64,000 nucleotides of DNA from Himantopus leucocephalus (Eukaryota; Chordata; Aves; Charadriiformes; Recurvirostridae), in the NCBI GenBank assembly GCA_003993805.1, contig RSEF01000031.1, positions 23,463,108-23,527,107 on the forward strand. The letters are read 5' to 3'. The position numbers were made by a program, and so were the translations under genes. The notes beneath the pieces are model-generated. The model saw only the letters and a list, made by a program, of their open reading frames with translations, was not told where the DNA came from and searched no databases. Positions 48,365-62,408 of this stretch are shown here, piece by piece; the stretch's first letter is position 1; the number at the start of each line of letters is the position of its first letter.

Positions 48365-48575
48365 AGTGGTATTAGAAAGGTTTCCCTGAGTGTACTGGGG
48401 CTCCCTACAGCAGGGGCACCTCGAGGCTTTTCCCCAGAGATAACTGGGGTACCTGCGGGTGGGTAAGCATCCCGGCTGTACTCTGGCTTGGGGGAAGGTT
48501 CACTTCTGCCACCAGTCTCAGGACCACTACTGGTCTTCCCAGGTTAATGTGTTCCCTGTGCTTTGATAACTTTAT
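48365..48575. other. Isolated GC-rich block, origin unknown
   Basis: About 200 bases of GC-rich sequence (CAGCAGGGGCACCTCGAGG, CTGCGGGTGGGTAAGCATCCC) interrupt very AT-rich DNA. A TTTATAAACAG stretch follows. It may be an LTR fragment, but I do not recognise the family and see no clear ends or duplication. Confidence 0.35.
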
Positions 48576-49009
48576 AAACAGTAAATTAAGAAAGAAAAAA
48601 ATAGGTCACTCTACCCTACTGCCCATCAAGACATATGTTACTCTTTTCTGTCATTCTGATTGTGTTGAAGGAATTTAAATTACGTAAAAAAAATAAATTA
48701 ATCGGTAGCTTAAATATCAAGCAGCCAGGAACTACTCCCAGCTTTTACACATCTTGAGATCCTGGAAAAAGGAAAAGTGGGTAGGGAATTAGATCAGTGA
48801 AAATTAAAGGAAAAAGAAGTATTGCCAACTGATATTTTTTGGAAGGCAGCTCTTTACAAAGGAGATTAATTCCATTAAAATTTCCTGTTATTGTGTATGT
48901 AAATGTGGATGTGTTTTATAATTGGATTTATGTAACATATTTGGCTTTTTTACAAAGCTTTGAATTTATTGCTGGATGATGTCCTATTTTTAGAAAGGAG
49001 CACCAATTA
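48576..49009. other. Non-coding DNA
   Basis: AT-rich, nothing recognised. Confidence 0.5.
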
Positions 49010-49560
49010 AAGCAGATGTGAAGTGGATTAAGAGCTGGCTGACAAATCTCAAAATAGCTGATATGGAACTGTTGTTGTCTAACAGGAATAACTGAAATGA
49101 CTGTTACTCCAGTTTAGATAGAAAAAAGTCAGCAGGGCTGAGATTTGATCAAAATTTATAGGATCATGAAGATTAAGGTGAAGACAGAACTGTTTATCCA
49201 CCAAACCTCACAGTACTAGAACTAAGGCGAAGTCAGTAGGGTATATTTATAAAACAGATAAAAGAAAATGCTTTTTTATCCAATGAAAAAGAATTTCTTG
49301 AAACTCTTGCCAGAAGAGGCTGTTGAGGCAGAAAGTATCAGCATGTTCACAAAAGAATCAGGTAAATTCTTGCTCTGTGAATTCACAAAATTCGCAAACG
49401 GGGGTAGTGGGCAAGGATACGTCCCTTTACCTATCCTTTTCTTGTGAATGTGAGGAGAACAGATCCACCAGTTTGCACTGCTGAAATAGCATCTCCCATT
49501 CCTGAGACACCAATGCTGCGTTACAGGTCCCACTGATCTAACACAGTAGAATATTTGAAA
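49010..49560 (+). mobile_element. Very old CR1-type LINE 3' fragment, plus strand
   Basis: WIKSWLT (about 49026-49046) is the typical RT block of CR1-like LINEs. Downstream, LPEEAVEAES near 49305-49335 matches the C-terminal LP.EVVESPS block, followed by ESGKFL. The end (GGTCCCACTGATCTAACACAGTAGA, about 49527-49551) matches the common 3' untranslated end of old CR1s. Frames are broken and part of the RT is deleted. Confidence 0.55.
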
Positions 49561-50476
49561 TTTTCTATCAGTAAATATTTATAGAGAGATTTCATAAGTA
49601 TCAGGCCTGGTTCTTCTGGTTAATGGATTTAATCTAATTTTGCTGATTTTTTTTTTATTTTTAATAGATTGACTTCTTTTTAAAATTTGCTTTTAATTAT
49701 TAGTCTTTCTTTTCTTGCTGACATAAAATATAATAACTGGCTACATTTAAATTGCTCCTTCATCTTTTATTAAAATGACACAAATACTGATTTTGAAACA
49801 ATATAATAAAGCTGTGATAGTGAATGTGGTAAAGGAACAAAGTAGTGTCTGACCCCCATCATTTGCTATACTTCACTGATAGATTCAGGTGTTAGGTAAG
49901 TGCAGAGTTGATTGAGTTTTGGAAAAAAAAATACGTTGAAGATTGTTGATTTAACAATGAGCCAGATGCATCACAATATTGTAAAGCATTGTGAAAGACC
50001 AAAGCTATGTAATTCACATAAAAGAATCAGAGATGCAGATGAATGCAGGAGAGAAATACAAGATCTTTGTTCCCCAAATGATGTAGCAATTCATCTGTGT
50101 TTTGGAGACATAGGAGGAGTGTAGGTGTGAAAGTCATACCTTCAATTGTTGTGTTATGTTTTATGGTGATGATGTAAAACACTCTCCAGAAAACATTTTA
50201 ATTTTGCCTGGGCTGTGCCTGGCCTGTATCTTTACCTGTATTTTACAACCCTGGCAAACCTGAGCAGTCTGTTTGGACTTGTGGAAAATTCTGGAAGAAA
50301 CAGTTTGGAGCTATCATGAAACTACTTGTATTAACTATAAGAACTTTTAATGAGATTATTCAAGTGAAAGCTAAAGTTCTTTACTCTTTTAGCTTTTTAA
50401 ATGGGATGAATGTGATATGGAAGATAGTCTCCTCCTTTGGAAAAAAAAAAAGGAATGCTTTTTTTTCCTAACACAT

Positions 50477-50493
50477 TTATTTATTTATTTTTA
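50477..50493. repeat. (ATTT)n microsatellite
   Basis: Three to four ATTT units followed by a T run. Confidence 0.7.
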
Positions 50494-53400
50494 AATAATG
50501 AAAGCACTCTGTCTGCTCTCTTCCTTGCTGTGCTTATACATCCAAATGTCAGTTCATCCTATGTGGAAAACAACAGCATTTGTTTCAAAGAAACCCTTTT
50601 AATAATGTAATTGTAGGACAGAGGTATGTGCATCAGTAAACAGAAAAATGTCAGGGATCAAAGTATCCTTTCATGAAATTTCACTGAATTTAGTGAAGAT
50701 ACAGCAGTGAAGAACTGAAATGTGCATCATCATGGACATAGTGTTTTAACAGTATCCTTCTGACTAAGAATTTTATTCATCAAGCAGCACTGATAATTGG
50801 TTTGCATTTTACTCTTTCTCTTTTCAGTTCAGCAGTTATCATATTTTGAATAAGGAAACAGAAAAGAACTCTTGAGATGACTGGTAAAATATTATATTGT
50901 TTAGATTTCCATTATAGCTAGTATTTTACTCTTCTCAGCCGTTCTGCTTTTCAGACATTTAATACAGACTCATGCCATGCAACCTGAAAGGGTCAAATAC
51001 TTTTACCTAATCTGCATTCTACTGCAGAATTATTAATGTGATGTTAATGTTAAAGTGATGAATCATGCACAAATGTGATATTTAAGTCATTGAGGAGATT
51101 TGTGTATGTATACATACAAACACCGTATTAAGAATCATAGTAAAATTAATTTTGACAGTAGTCTATCTAGATGGGGCCTAAAACTATAGTAGTCCTATTT
51201 GAGAATGCTCATGTGTGAAACTGTGACATTTGCTGAGAGTCAGGTAGGAAGGGAAATTAGGTGCATCTCAGGTATCCACTGTTTGTTGAAAAAATGCTGA
51301 CTTGTCTCTGTCAAAGGGACTTTCTTCCCACAACTTAGCATTTTGCAATACCAAACCCATGGCCAACTTACTGTAGCTTGGTGAATAACACATTCCAGTC
51401 TGAGTGGCCTCAACTTATCTGATTTAGATTCTCTACAGGGACTTTTGCATATATATTAAAATTTGGTGCCTTTACAAAAACAGGTAGCCCTAAACTCATC
51501 AGTGTCATCCAGACTTACCTTGCTCCTAACACTACAGAATCTTAATAGTAAAGCAAAGCTTGCCAAGCTTTTAGATACAGATTGCAACAAAAAGCATACA
51601 AGTAAACAATTTCAAAATGTGACCCCTAAATTAAACTTATCAGCTGCCTACTTTTTTCTCATTGCTTGTACTCTTTTCTCTAGAATTCCCAAGGCACATC
51701 CAAGTTTACAGCTAGAATTTTAGAATTTTCAGCAAGACTTCTCCTTTCTGTGTTACCCTCAGTTCTTCCAGTTTCTTACAACAGATGAGGAGGAGCTCCC
51801 CTGAAATTCCAATAGAAATATGACGGAATAGTATTTTCTTGGTCATTAGATATAGCTCAAAAGAGGCATAAGAAATGTATGGCACTACTCTTAAACCACA
51901 TTGAGCCAGTTCTGAAGCTCTGTCCTTAAACACTATAGTTCCTACCCATTTTTTTGACAACTGGCTAAATGTCTCAACCTAACCTGGGTTATTCAGAATT
52001 CATAAAATCAGTAGTGCTTACTATTTTGCTAGTATCCGTTACTATACAGGATCATGAGTTCTTATATTTTGTAAAGCTCATTAATTCTGCAATAACACCT
52101 TTCTGCAGCGATCACATGCAATGCTTTCAGATGTAAATTCATCAGTGAACTCAACATACCAAAAAAATATCCCCAACACAAAAACATCCCCCAACAACAG
52201 TTGTCTGATTTTTTGAGTTTTATCACATCGATTCCTTCTTCCATATATCAAAATACCTTGTCTTTTCACCTAAGGGCAAAAGCTGTTTCGATGACATTAC
52301 CCCCAAAATTCAAAGGAATTCCAAAGAACTGCTAGAAATGTAAAATATCACAGGAGCAAAACCAGATTGAAATAAAAAAATTCCTTTTGCCTCACCTGTG
52401 ATGATCAAGCATGCAAAGCAACTCATGCCCCATTCAGAATCACTGTAGTTCCTACATGGAGGGTAGTTAGTGATTATGATTTTGCTGTAACCCTGTGTAT
52501 ATCATTTTTTCCATGTGGCATATGAGGAGTATGCATAATCATCTGTGTGCAGTCCTCCATTTGGCCAAGGACAAGTAACATCTTCTACTGGCACCAGATC
52601 TACAGTAGGTCCATATCTTCCTATTTGTTGACTGGGAAAGTGACAGTATGGATCATCTGTAAAAGGAAGGCTCACTGCAGAAGACGTGCAAATGGAAAAA
52701 GTGCTGGGAAAGAGCTGCATCACATTTTTTGCAAAAGGGACAATTTTTGCTGGCAAGAGTGAAGTATTTTCTTTGCCCTGCTGAGTTGCTTCCAGAAGAG
52801 ACATTTTTACAAATAAACATATCAATGTCACATCTTTCTTCTTTTAGTTCTGTGTAAGACAATTCCCATGACTATAAAATTGATAAAAATGAATTTATTA
52901 AGGGGCATAGCACGATGTGAAAAGGGAAAAAAAAACCTCAGAAAGATAGGGAGATTGTGGAATTACTTTAGTTTGGATCTCTCAGAAGAGTTAAAGTTTA
53001 GGAAACTGTGGAGATAAAAGGGAATGAAGCCTAGAAATGGCCTGTGGCTTACACCTACCCTCTAGTCGCAGAAGTCTTTGAATCCTCCAGACTCTTTTTT
53101 TTCCCATAGTTCCCTGTCTTGCAAAACCCATATATCTTTAATATTGCAATATTCAGTGCTAGTGGGGATCATTCTCAACTCCTTTCAATTGTAAAACATC
53201 AAAGGAGAAAGAGAGGTAACACATGGAAAAGTAGATTAATGTCAAAAGGAACACTTCTACAGAATTTCATAGATTTAGCATGAATTCTCTTGTTATAAAT
53301 ACTGGGGGAAAAATGGGGTTTTCTTGGGGAAAACATTATTTAATACAGTTTAAGACAAAGAACAAAATTAACAAAAATATTCTGGAATATACATTTATGC

Positions 53401-54741
53401 AGCAGAAACTAAACATCATTGAGTGACACCTAAGGAAGGTGAATAGCAGCTTAATAATTAGTTTACAGTAGATGAAGCTTCCCAAATATGCAAATGTTGG
53501 CTGCACACAACACGAAAAGCATAATATAAATCTGGAATCAGGTGAAATACTATAGTACTTGATTTCTGGATTTACCGTTCATTCCTGGGTTCCTTATTGC
53601 CAGAAAACTATTGACTGGAGGGACATGGGAGAAGATGAACAAAGATGAGGTGGGGAAAAGGGTGGGAGGTATGCTGGAGACAGTCAGGACTTCAAGGTGC
53701 ATACTTTCGCAAGAAGATTAAAAAGTAATAAAGTCTATATAAAGCTGAAGCATGTAAACATTAGGCAAGGAAAGGAATTTTTATCTTTCTGAGTCACTTG
53801 TTAAATAGTTTAATGAAGTGAAAGGGAAGGTTTAGCTAAAAAGGAAGAATCGACAAAAGGATAGGATAGAAACCTCAAATATTTGAGTCATTTTATACTG
53901 TGCAACTGTTCAGCTGCTATTAAATATATACAAAAGAAAGCAAATGCATGAAAATGGGGATTACTAAGGGCTTTTCTATGTAATTCTACTCTTTGCAAAT
54001 GGCATTGTCATATTTAAAAAAAGCATAAGTACCCTAGCTAAGATGACATTAATACCTATAATCAAAAGAACACGAAAATAATTTATTTTACTCATCAGTA
54101 GTTTTACTTTGTCCCTGTAGCTCAAATTTTCCTTTCAAATGTTTTAAAGAAAAATATTTACTGCTTTTGGTAATATAGAATACTATGTCAGAAACTTGAA
54201 TAGAGGATGCTTCCTTATGCAAGCCATTACCTTTTATACAGCATGAGTGTCTTAAATGACTTATTGCTTCTACAACTGTTATGGGGCTTTCATATTTTTT
54301 AAAACTGCAGAAAAAGGGTTTTTTTCAAATCAATTTACGAAAATAACACTATTTCACAAAACCAAGTCAAGTACCATGTAACACAATATTTTTAAAAACA
54401 TAAAAATTCATAATTTGGGGACATTTGATACATAAGTTAATAGAAATATATCTATTTTCCACAGGCAATTTGAAGTAGAGAAGATGATTTCTTATGAGGA
54501 AACAGCGTACCCACTGTACAGTGAATATTAATGTTCAGATACTATTCTGAATAGGACCTGAAAATCCTTCATTACTAGCAAAAGGAAGTAGACATCTCCA
54601 CTGAAAAAAATAAACTTACTTGGAAGATGAAAAGTGATAAAAACCAAATAATCTTCTGATTTGCTTAACAAAGCTCTGTATAAGCAGGCATCCGCACTAG
54701 TGTTACACCACCTGATGTAAGCAGTACTTCATGAATTATAT

Positions 54742-54761
54742 AAAAAAAAAAAAANAAAAAA
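54742..54761. repeat. Poly-A homopolymer with one N
   Basis: A run of about 20 A with an N at 54755. Confidence 0.9.
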
Positions 54762-57700
54762 GTCCTAGAAGAAGCTTCTGGATCTTGAAAGGGTATGTCT
54801 GTGTACCTACAATTGATTTTCTATTTTGATCATCTCTTTTCATTAAGTAAAAGATACGGTATAGTAGTACTTACTCTGGTTTTGGCACTTAAAAAAAGCC
54901 CAAATTTATTGTCACCTTCTGGTGATAGAACACAACTGGAATCTTGAATGTATCTAATGCTGTTTACTGCAAACCCTTTTACTACTCTGCTCAGTATTAT
55001 TCCTAAGCCATTATGCAGCTACTTTATGTTTAAACATGTGTAGCAGCACATTGAAACGTGAAAGTATGGAATTTATTTCATAATATGTGGCATTGTTTTC
55101 CCTCACTCTGTCTCTCTCAATGGTTGTACACTTTAATGAGTCCATTGAGTTCTGCAAAATTTCTTTTAGTACACACCTGTGAATGAAGAGCATAAGGTTA
55201 TTGGTGGCTGTAGGTACATTGATGGTTTTTGAGAGACCAGAAGCAGTGTTCATCTCTTCTATTGGAGATAAAAGTCCTTGTGAAGATCTTTTGGGGTTTT
55301 TTTTCAGTCTTCCCACATCATTTCTGGTTATTGAAGTATCCAGATGTGCTCCAATGTGGTCCAGACCTTTTTTTATATTATTGGCCTAATGAGGAGAGCA
55401 TTTTTTTTTCTTCTTGTATTTGACCTTTGTGATAATGATTTTTGCTACCTTCATGCCAGACTTGGGCAGCTGGTTGTCGAATGGTTTCATTCAGCTTGTA
55501 TTGTAGGTGTGGGTAGAAGGGACAAGTTGTCAGTAAAAAAAAGTCAATATCACTGTATTTAAATACAAAATTAATTAAGCAACTATTTATGGTTTTAACA
55601 GATCTAATGAAATTAACATTTTAATTCATCAAGAAATTAGATTTCTTTTGTATGGTCTATAACTTCCTTGAGTTTTTGCAATAAGTGACAAGAAAAACAA
55701 ACACAAAGGAATACAGTACTATTCTAGAAAATAATATAAGGAGATAAGATCAGGTAGAATTTACATTGTAGTCTTCAAAGACTATCACAGTGAGTGTCTG
55801 TTTTTCTTCCAAAGGCCCACGGTTAACCTTATTCAGGTTAATAACAAAACCCAAATCAGGCTAATGAATTTAAATTTTTTGTGTTGTTAATACGAAGAGC
55901 TACACTGGCATTTTAAGACCAATGATTTTCAAGAATACTGCTGTTTGCTTAGCAAAGCACAGATTTCTTGCAGCATAATTTAACTTCAGCGCTAAATAAA
56001 TGTATATTTTAGTTTTAGTGCTTCTCTAATTGGTGACCTTTCGTTAGGACAACCAAACAGCACTAGTGAACCTGATGCTTTGTGCATGAAAGTCTGAATA
56101 AGAAGCTACCCTATCCTTCAAAAAACTGAGAATGCACTCTCTTCCATCTCAATTAGATGACATGGTAGCCGTAATTATGCAACATTTTACGTGGAAAAAT
56201 AACTACAGAGAATTTACTAGCCTGATCTGAAACTTCTGTTTTTCATTTCATAATGAAATAATTCCCTCCTGATTTGGACTCAGGACCTTTATCTTTTCTC
56301 ACAGTCTCTAATGAAGAGGCTGGGGGAGAAGGGCAGGGGAACAACCCAACTCTGATACCTCAGAGTTTATTAGATCCAAAGCTAGCAGGGGACAGAGAGA
56401 CAGACAGTCTCAACAAGATAGATTTAAAAGATGTTTGCTTGCTGCAGCTGTGTTTAATAGACTATCTGGAGATTCAGAAAATTAAGCAAGGAAACAGTGG
56501 ATGAAAATATAATAAAATATTGGTGAAATGGCTACTAAATGCTTTGATGCTTTTTAGCTTTACTCTTGAAATACTTTAGCTTTTGCTTTGGTGACACAGT
56601 CCTCCTTGTACTATTTTAGATCTTCACTGGGGTACTTATGTTTAGCCATCTCCAGCTCTGCTTATCTCATAGGAATATGCTGGGTTTATATAAGCAACAT
56701 ATCACCCTGGATGATGAACCAGGGAGAGACTTAAGTTTATTGTTGTGCTAGTTTTGTTCAGGATGGTTTTTCATCTTTTACCTCCTAGGGACAGTGTGTA
56801 CACATGGGGTCAATTAAGCACAACTACCCCTTTAGACTGCAAATATTTACCCTCAACTGTAGTAATTTGTTTCTCCCATGCACCAAAAAGTACCATCCTT
56901 ATTCAGAAATTTCATATGTCACCATGAAATTATAGAAATTAATGATACCATCTTCTTTTTATAACTAAAGTGATAAAAAAGTATTTTTATGACTATTAAG
57001 AAACTAATCCAAATAATCCTTATTTAAATTTGTCTCTGTGCATTTTAATACATAAATTCACCTACTATTCATAAATGCTTTTTGAACCTTTCACTGGCAT
57101 CATACAAAATTCTGAAAAAGTGTCTCGATGAACTAGAAGTTTCAAAAGTGGCTTGAAAAGAGTATGTTCAGTGTCATAGCTGAGAAATGTGAGGCAGGTA
57201 AATATGGTGCTAGCTTATGCTGCACAATAAAACCAAATTTTACAATGGCAATGAAGCATTCCTCCATGCAATCTGAACAAGATTTTGTACCTTTGTTATT
57301 CACATCTCACCGAAGTGAATAGCTATTTATTTCAGTGATGATTGTCTTAAAGGTTTATTGTTTGCACTCCACAAATATAAAATCATTCTAACATCATCAT
57401 AAAATTTCCTTGTGATACTTTGAAGATTAAAGTCCAGCCTGTTGGTTTCCAGAATCAAGATATCTCAACCCAGTGTGTTGTTTTGAATCAAGGTCACTGT
57501 GTTTTTAGCCATATTTTGATGCATACGTTCCTTTGACAGCTTAACAGCAAACCGTGTGAGACGGGTTCAGCTCTGCAATAAACTGCAGAGGCTCTTGTTT
57601 TTGAGAAATGAGAGAAGGAATGTTTACTATTAACAACACGAGAAAAAGCTTTGATCAAACCCACAGCATAAAAGCACAGCACTAGGTTTGCCTGGGACAT

Positions 57701-58376
57701 AGTCTAGCTGATGTTTGAACCGATCCTGAGAGTGCTTTTCATAGATGGAAATAAGAATGGAGACCTTAAATTTGTTTGATATTAACACAATCTATGTTCA
57801 TGTGCTTCTTTGCTATGATGCAATTTCTCATGTCTTCACAGCAACTTTGAAGGTTCTTATTATTAAAAAAACACCAAACAACCAGAATAAGGTATTGTTT
57901 GTTTAGCTTTATCTTGTATACAGCACATTACAAAAACCTGTCAAAAAAGTATGTTATGCATATTTACCTTGTAAGTAGAAGAGTGAAATCACTGTGAAGC
58001 AGAACCATATAGTGCAGTAAGTAAAACACAGAAAGTGCAGAAATCTATTTTTCATATGCCTTTTAAAGTCTAAAGTTTCATCAGTGACCTACAGATTGCT
58101 GAGAAGGAAGCAAATCCTTCTGTCTTATTATTTTATTTGAAAATTATTTTAAAAGCTGTCACTGTTTAGCGTGTGTCCATAACAGTAATGCTATATAAGC
58201 TCAACTTTGTAAGGAAGCAATGTGGCACAACACCTCTTTCAGGACTGTTTATATCTTTATTTGTCAGCCAGTTTCCCTTTAGAAGTCTCAAATGAACACT
58301 CTAACTGCAAAATTTAAGAATGCAAAAGTGTCTACACTTTTGTGTACACAGACATACAGATAAAATGCAGTTTGTA

Positions 58377-58435
58377 AATATATGTGCATACACATTCACA
58401 TGCATATGCACATATACATATATTCACATATTTAA
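58377..58435. repeat. TA/CA-rich alternating purine-pyrimidine tract
   Basis: Degenerate repeats of ACATATGC and CATACACAT type over about 60 bases; low-complexity DNA. Confidence 0.7.
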
Positions 58436-59190
58436 TGCCTAGTATCAGCTATTTCATGCTTTAACAAGTAGAAAACTGACCAAAAAAAATCAGTATTCAT
58501 TTTAGAAGATGTAAAACTTAGGCTTAATCTTTGATTTTCATAGATGGTCATAGATTGAAATGAATGATGCTCCAGCTATTTCTCTCAGAAACTGTCAAAA
58601 ATGTTCATTTGAAATGAATAAAACTCATGATATAATAAGTATCTGTGAAGTATTAAAGAAAGAATTCTGACCACTGAGTGCAATTGTGCATTTTTATTCT
58701 TTTACTTACAGTTTTCACTCTATTAACTATAAACCACCCTTTGTTACCAATTAGATGTCTGAGAGCTATTTGAGACATACTTTCTTGTCTTTGTGTGTGC
58801 ATACTGTAATTTACTATAGATTTGAAAAATGAGCCTAAGTGTACCTTTCAATTATCTCCTCTCGAGTACTGCTACTTTCCAAAGCCTTACGGGGTCACAG
58901 TGTAGTTGCTGTCATCTTGGTAGCCAAAAGATCCATATAATTGGATGGTGATGAACACCACAGTGCATTACAAAGTAGTTAATCCTGGAGATTGTTTTAA
59001 AGTTGTGATTTTATTTTCACTCTCTTGTGCCATGACAATTTAAAATTTTAAGTGTCCCATCTAAATTAACTGGGAAATACCTGCTACTGGAGTTGAGGGT
59101 GGCTGACCATTATCGGTAGGCTTAATTATTGCTAGACTTTTAAGACTACATGTTTTGAATGGTAATCTTTTTCTCCATGTACTTCTCCAT
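58436..59190. other. Non-coding AT-rich DNA
   Basis: Nothing recognised. Confidence 0.5.
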
Positions 59191-59257
59191 GACAAAACAA
59201 GAAAAAAAAAGAAAATGAAAAAAAAGAAAAGGAAAAAAGAAAGAAAAGGAAAAAAAT
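59191..59257. repeat. Polypurine (A/G) tract
   Basis: About 60 bases almost entirely A and G on the plus strand (GAAAAAAAAAGAAAATG, GGAAAAAAGAAAG), with one T. On the minus strand it reads as a Phe/Leu-rich open frame, which is an artefact of composition. Confidence 0.85.
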
Positions 59258-62200
59258 CTTTTCTATATGACCTATTATTTTTATTATATGAAAATTCTTT
59301 CAATCTAATTTGAATTTTGTATCCAGGTCCAAAAGGAGAACTGAACATATTTACTTTTTACCTGTTTCTTCAAGAATACAGTGTTTTTCCAGATTATTCA
59401 GAATTAATTGGTGATACAAGTTTGATCTTAATCTCCTTGGGCCCTTAGCAGTAATACTGTTACAATTTTTATGTGTTTTATCATACAGATTTTATCACTT
59501 TAATATGAAAATGGGTCATTTTCCAATAACCCACTGCCAAAGCATGACATTTTTGCTATCACTGTTATCTCTGTAGTGCCCTTAAATTTGATTTATGAGA
59601 AATTTTTATAGGATGCTTGTCCTTAGGAGGCTCCAACCAATGAGATAAAGACTACTAATGTAAATTGCTTAAAAAAAAAAATCCTCAGATACTTGCATGT
59701 TAATTGCCTACAGATGTAACTTCAACAACAAAAATAAAAATTTTACAAGAAAAGAAGGGAGGTGAGAGAACTCTCTGTCCTGAGACGTTCTTAAAACTGC
59801 CTAAAGAAATAGAGAGAAGAGATGAGGAATGAAGTGCCTGCCTTAAGAACCTCAGTGCTTTAAATACAAGATGAAGAAACAAAATATGTGCAAAACCCCA
59901 GAAACAGCGTCAAGCAGATCTTTTATTAACTTCCTAAGTACTGACCTTCACCCAGACATGATCAGATCTGTGCTTTTACTGCTGACCTTTTTCCGAACTA
60001 AGCTGTCAGAAATGAAGGCTATCCAATGAATATCCTACACACCTGCATTTTCTCAACTCACCAATGGTTTTAGATGGCTCGAGTTTTGACTGTTGAACTA
60101 GGGATAGCTGTGAAAGTGAATTATCAGTCGGGAAAAAAATTTTCTTGGTTTCATCTTCTGAGCATTGACCCCTTTAATATAAATGTTATTTAGATATGTC
60201 CCATTTTGTGTAAAAGGAAGCTAGCTCTTCAAAATCTCTGTCATTTCTGAAATTCTAGGTTATTTTCAGGGTGTACTAAATGTTTTCTTTCATTTACTTT
60301 AGGGCGTGTATCTTCAGGTGAATCTATCTGGAAGTGGATAGGTAGGTCTTCTTCAGTTTGATCCTTCCATCTTCAAATACCATTAAACACTTGAGTGATG
60401 ATGTTTAAATGGTTTTATCTACCTCCTTTGGAAGGCAAGGCATTTCAGAAATTTAGACAGTAAAGAATAACTGGATTTTTCAGTGGAAATCTGGAAGGAA
60501 AAGGCTGTGCTCAACTGAGAGGTTTTCTTTCTCTTTCGCTTTTTATAATGTAACTTAGTATTCATAAAGTATGCAGTTTTGAGCTTTTGAGTGCATTATA
60601 AGTACATAAACAGCTTTTTTGTCTTTAAAAATGAATTAGATGTCTTGCTCTGTTACTATCTGGTGTTTAGAATATACAGAACTAATTGTTCTGCACAAAT
60701 GAGTGTCATATAAAATAAAAAAAAATATGCAACATATCTGTGTAGCTTTCAAGATGCTATATATCAAGTAATAAACAACAACAATCTGTTGCAAAACTGA
60801 GGATTTTGTTTAGCCAGAAAGCCTGTCTTGTCTTGCACAAAAATCCTTTTCTTTCCATGTGTGTTTAACAAGTATGCACTCAGTGTCTCCACCAAGTGCC
60901 CTTCCTCCCAAAATACTTTTGAAAATCATAATCATATGGTGTTTACCATATTATACACATTCTTTCATTAGGAATTTCACATTGCTTTAAGAAGGATGTA
61001 TCTTTTGGTTCAAAAACTTATAATTCCAGCACCTGAGGCACAAAGAATCTATATTAGCTAGTAGAAATCTGGGGCCTGTGGTAAAACCCAGGAGTTTTTT
61101 GAATGTTGCCAAATAGGTCACAGAGATGCAGGTATTACGGAGCTTTAGTCTGCAAATATTTACTCCTGTAACATGTCCTTATTCCTGCTGCTAGCTTAAA
61201 TCAGTGATCTGAAACATGGACTACTTCAATGAATATGAATTTATGCAGGTTGAGGTCCAATTTATAAAGTAACGTTTCACTTTTTATTCATGTTGACATT
61301 CTTCATAAACAGTAGATGCTCCAATATATCGAAAAAGCACTTTGCAAGGTACCAAGAACTGTTCACTCTTTGTTTAGTGAGTATCTGGTCTGGTTGAATC
61401 TCAATTTGTAATACTAATGCAGAAAGAAGTTTTCACAAATAAGCATGGTTCTTCTCTATATTGTTTCTGTGAGACTTGTGTCCTTCTGGATCTTTTCAGT
61501 TGCATTCTTTAACTTTTTTTGATATTCAACAGTAAATGAAGTAGCAGAGAGAAAAAAAATTTCCTGAGAAATCCTTATGTGTCAAGACCAGTGTTCACCT
61601 CACTGATTCTGACAATTTTGACAATCTGTATGGCTTCAAACAGAAAGACAGCTGTTTATTCATTGGTTCATAGAGCAAAAATAGGGACTGTCTTGGGAGC
61701 TAGCAGACAGACATCACCTAATGTCTGGGTGTCTAAGGTTTGTTTCTTGCTCTAATGAATGTTTTAATTATCTGTACAAGGTAGAACAACTCCATCAAGA
61801 GAAACTAAGAGAAACTATATCTAATCAAGGTCCCAGCATGTAGCAAATGTTAATTTGCTATGGCATAGATGCATTTAAATGGTTACTAGTAGCAACATCA
61901 AGCAGAATCCCTAATTTGTAGCATTGTTAAGGTCAGGATTCATAATTATTTATGGTATATCAAGCATGTAATTATTTCAATGTATATTCAAATCTGATTA
62001 CAGACTATTTTTCAAGGATGCAAGATTTTTTTTATGAAATGCAATTACACTAATAAATAAAATAACCAGTATGATGCTCATGCTAACACAGAAAGAATGA
62101 ATTCATTTTGATTTTGTCATATTGATTCTTTCTGTTTCTAGTGAAAATTCACCTACCTTACCATGTGGGGAAATTTTTGTGACAGTAATCCCTCACTGTT

Positions 62201-62408
62201 ATTCTTCATTCTCCACTCTTCATATCTGCCTCGATATAAGATTGACTGTTGACTCTTAGAAATAGAAGTCATTCTGCACATTGGCTTTCGCAAAATGCAG
62301 GGTTCATATCATATCTTTTGTTATTAGCTCTGGGTGAATAACACACAAAGAAATACTATGCACATTGATTAAATTATTCCTACAAATTTTTTTCAGTAAA
62401 GCTCTTGA
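59258..62408. other. Non-coding AT-rich DNA
   Basis: No gene or repeat recognised. Confidence 0.5.

Larger units (their letters stand above)
49561..58376. other. Non-coding AT-rich DNA
   Basis: No gene, RNA gene or recognisable repeat beyond simple sequence: (ATTT)n at 50477-50493, next to A11 and T8 runs that can pair; and poly-A with N at 54742-54761. Open frames are short and of AT-rich chance type. Confidence 0.5.

Noticed and set aside
59061..59348. 95-codon minus-strand frame with a Phe-rich stretch
   Set aside because: The stretch is the translated polypurine tract; a composition artefact.
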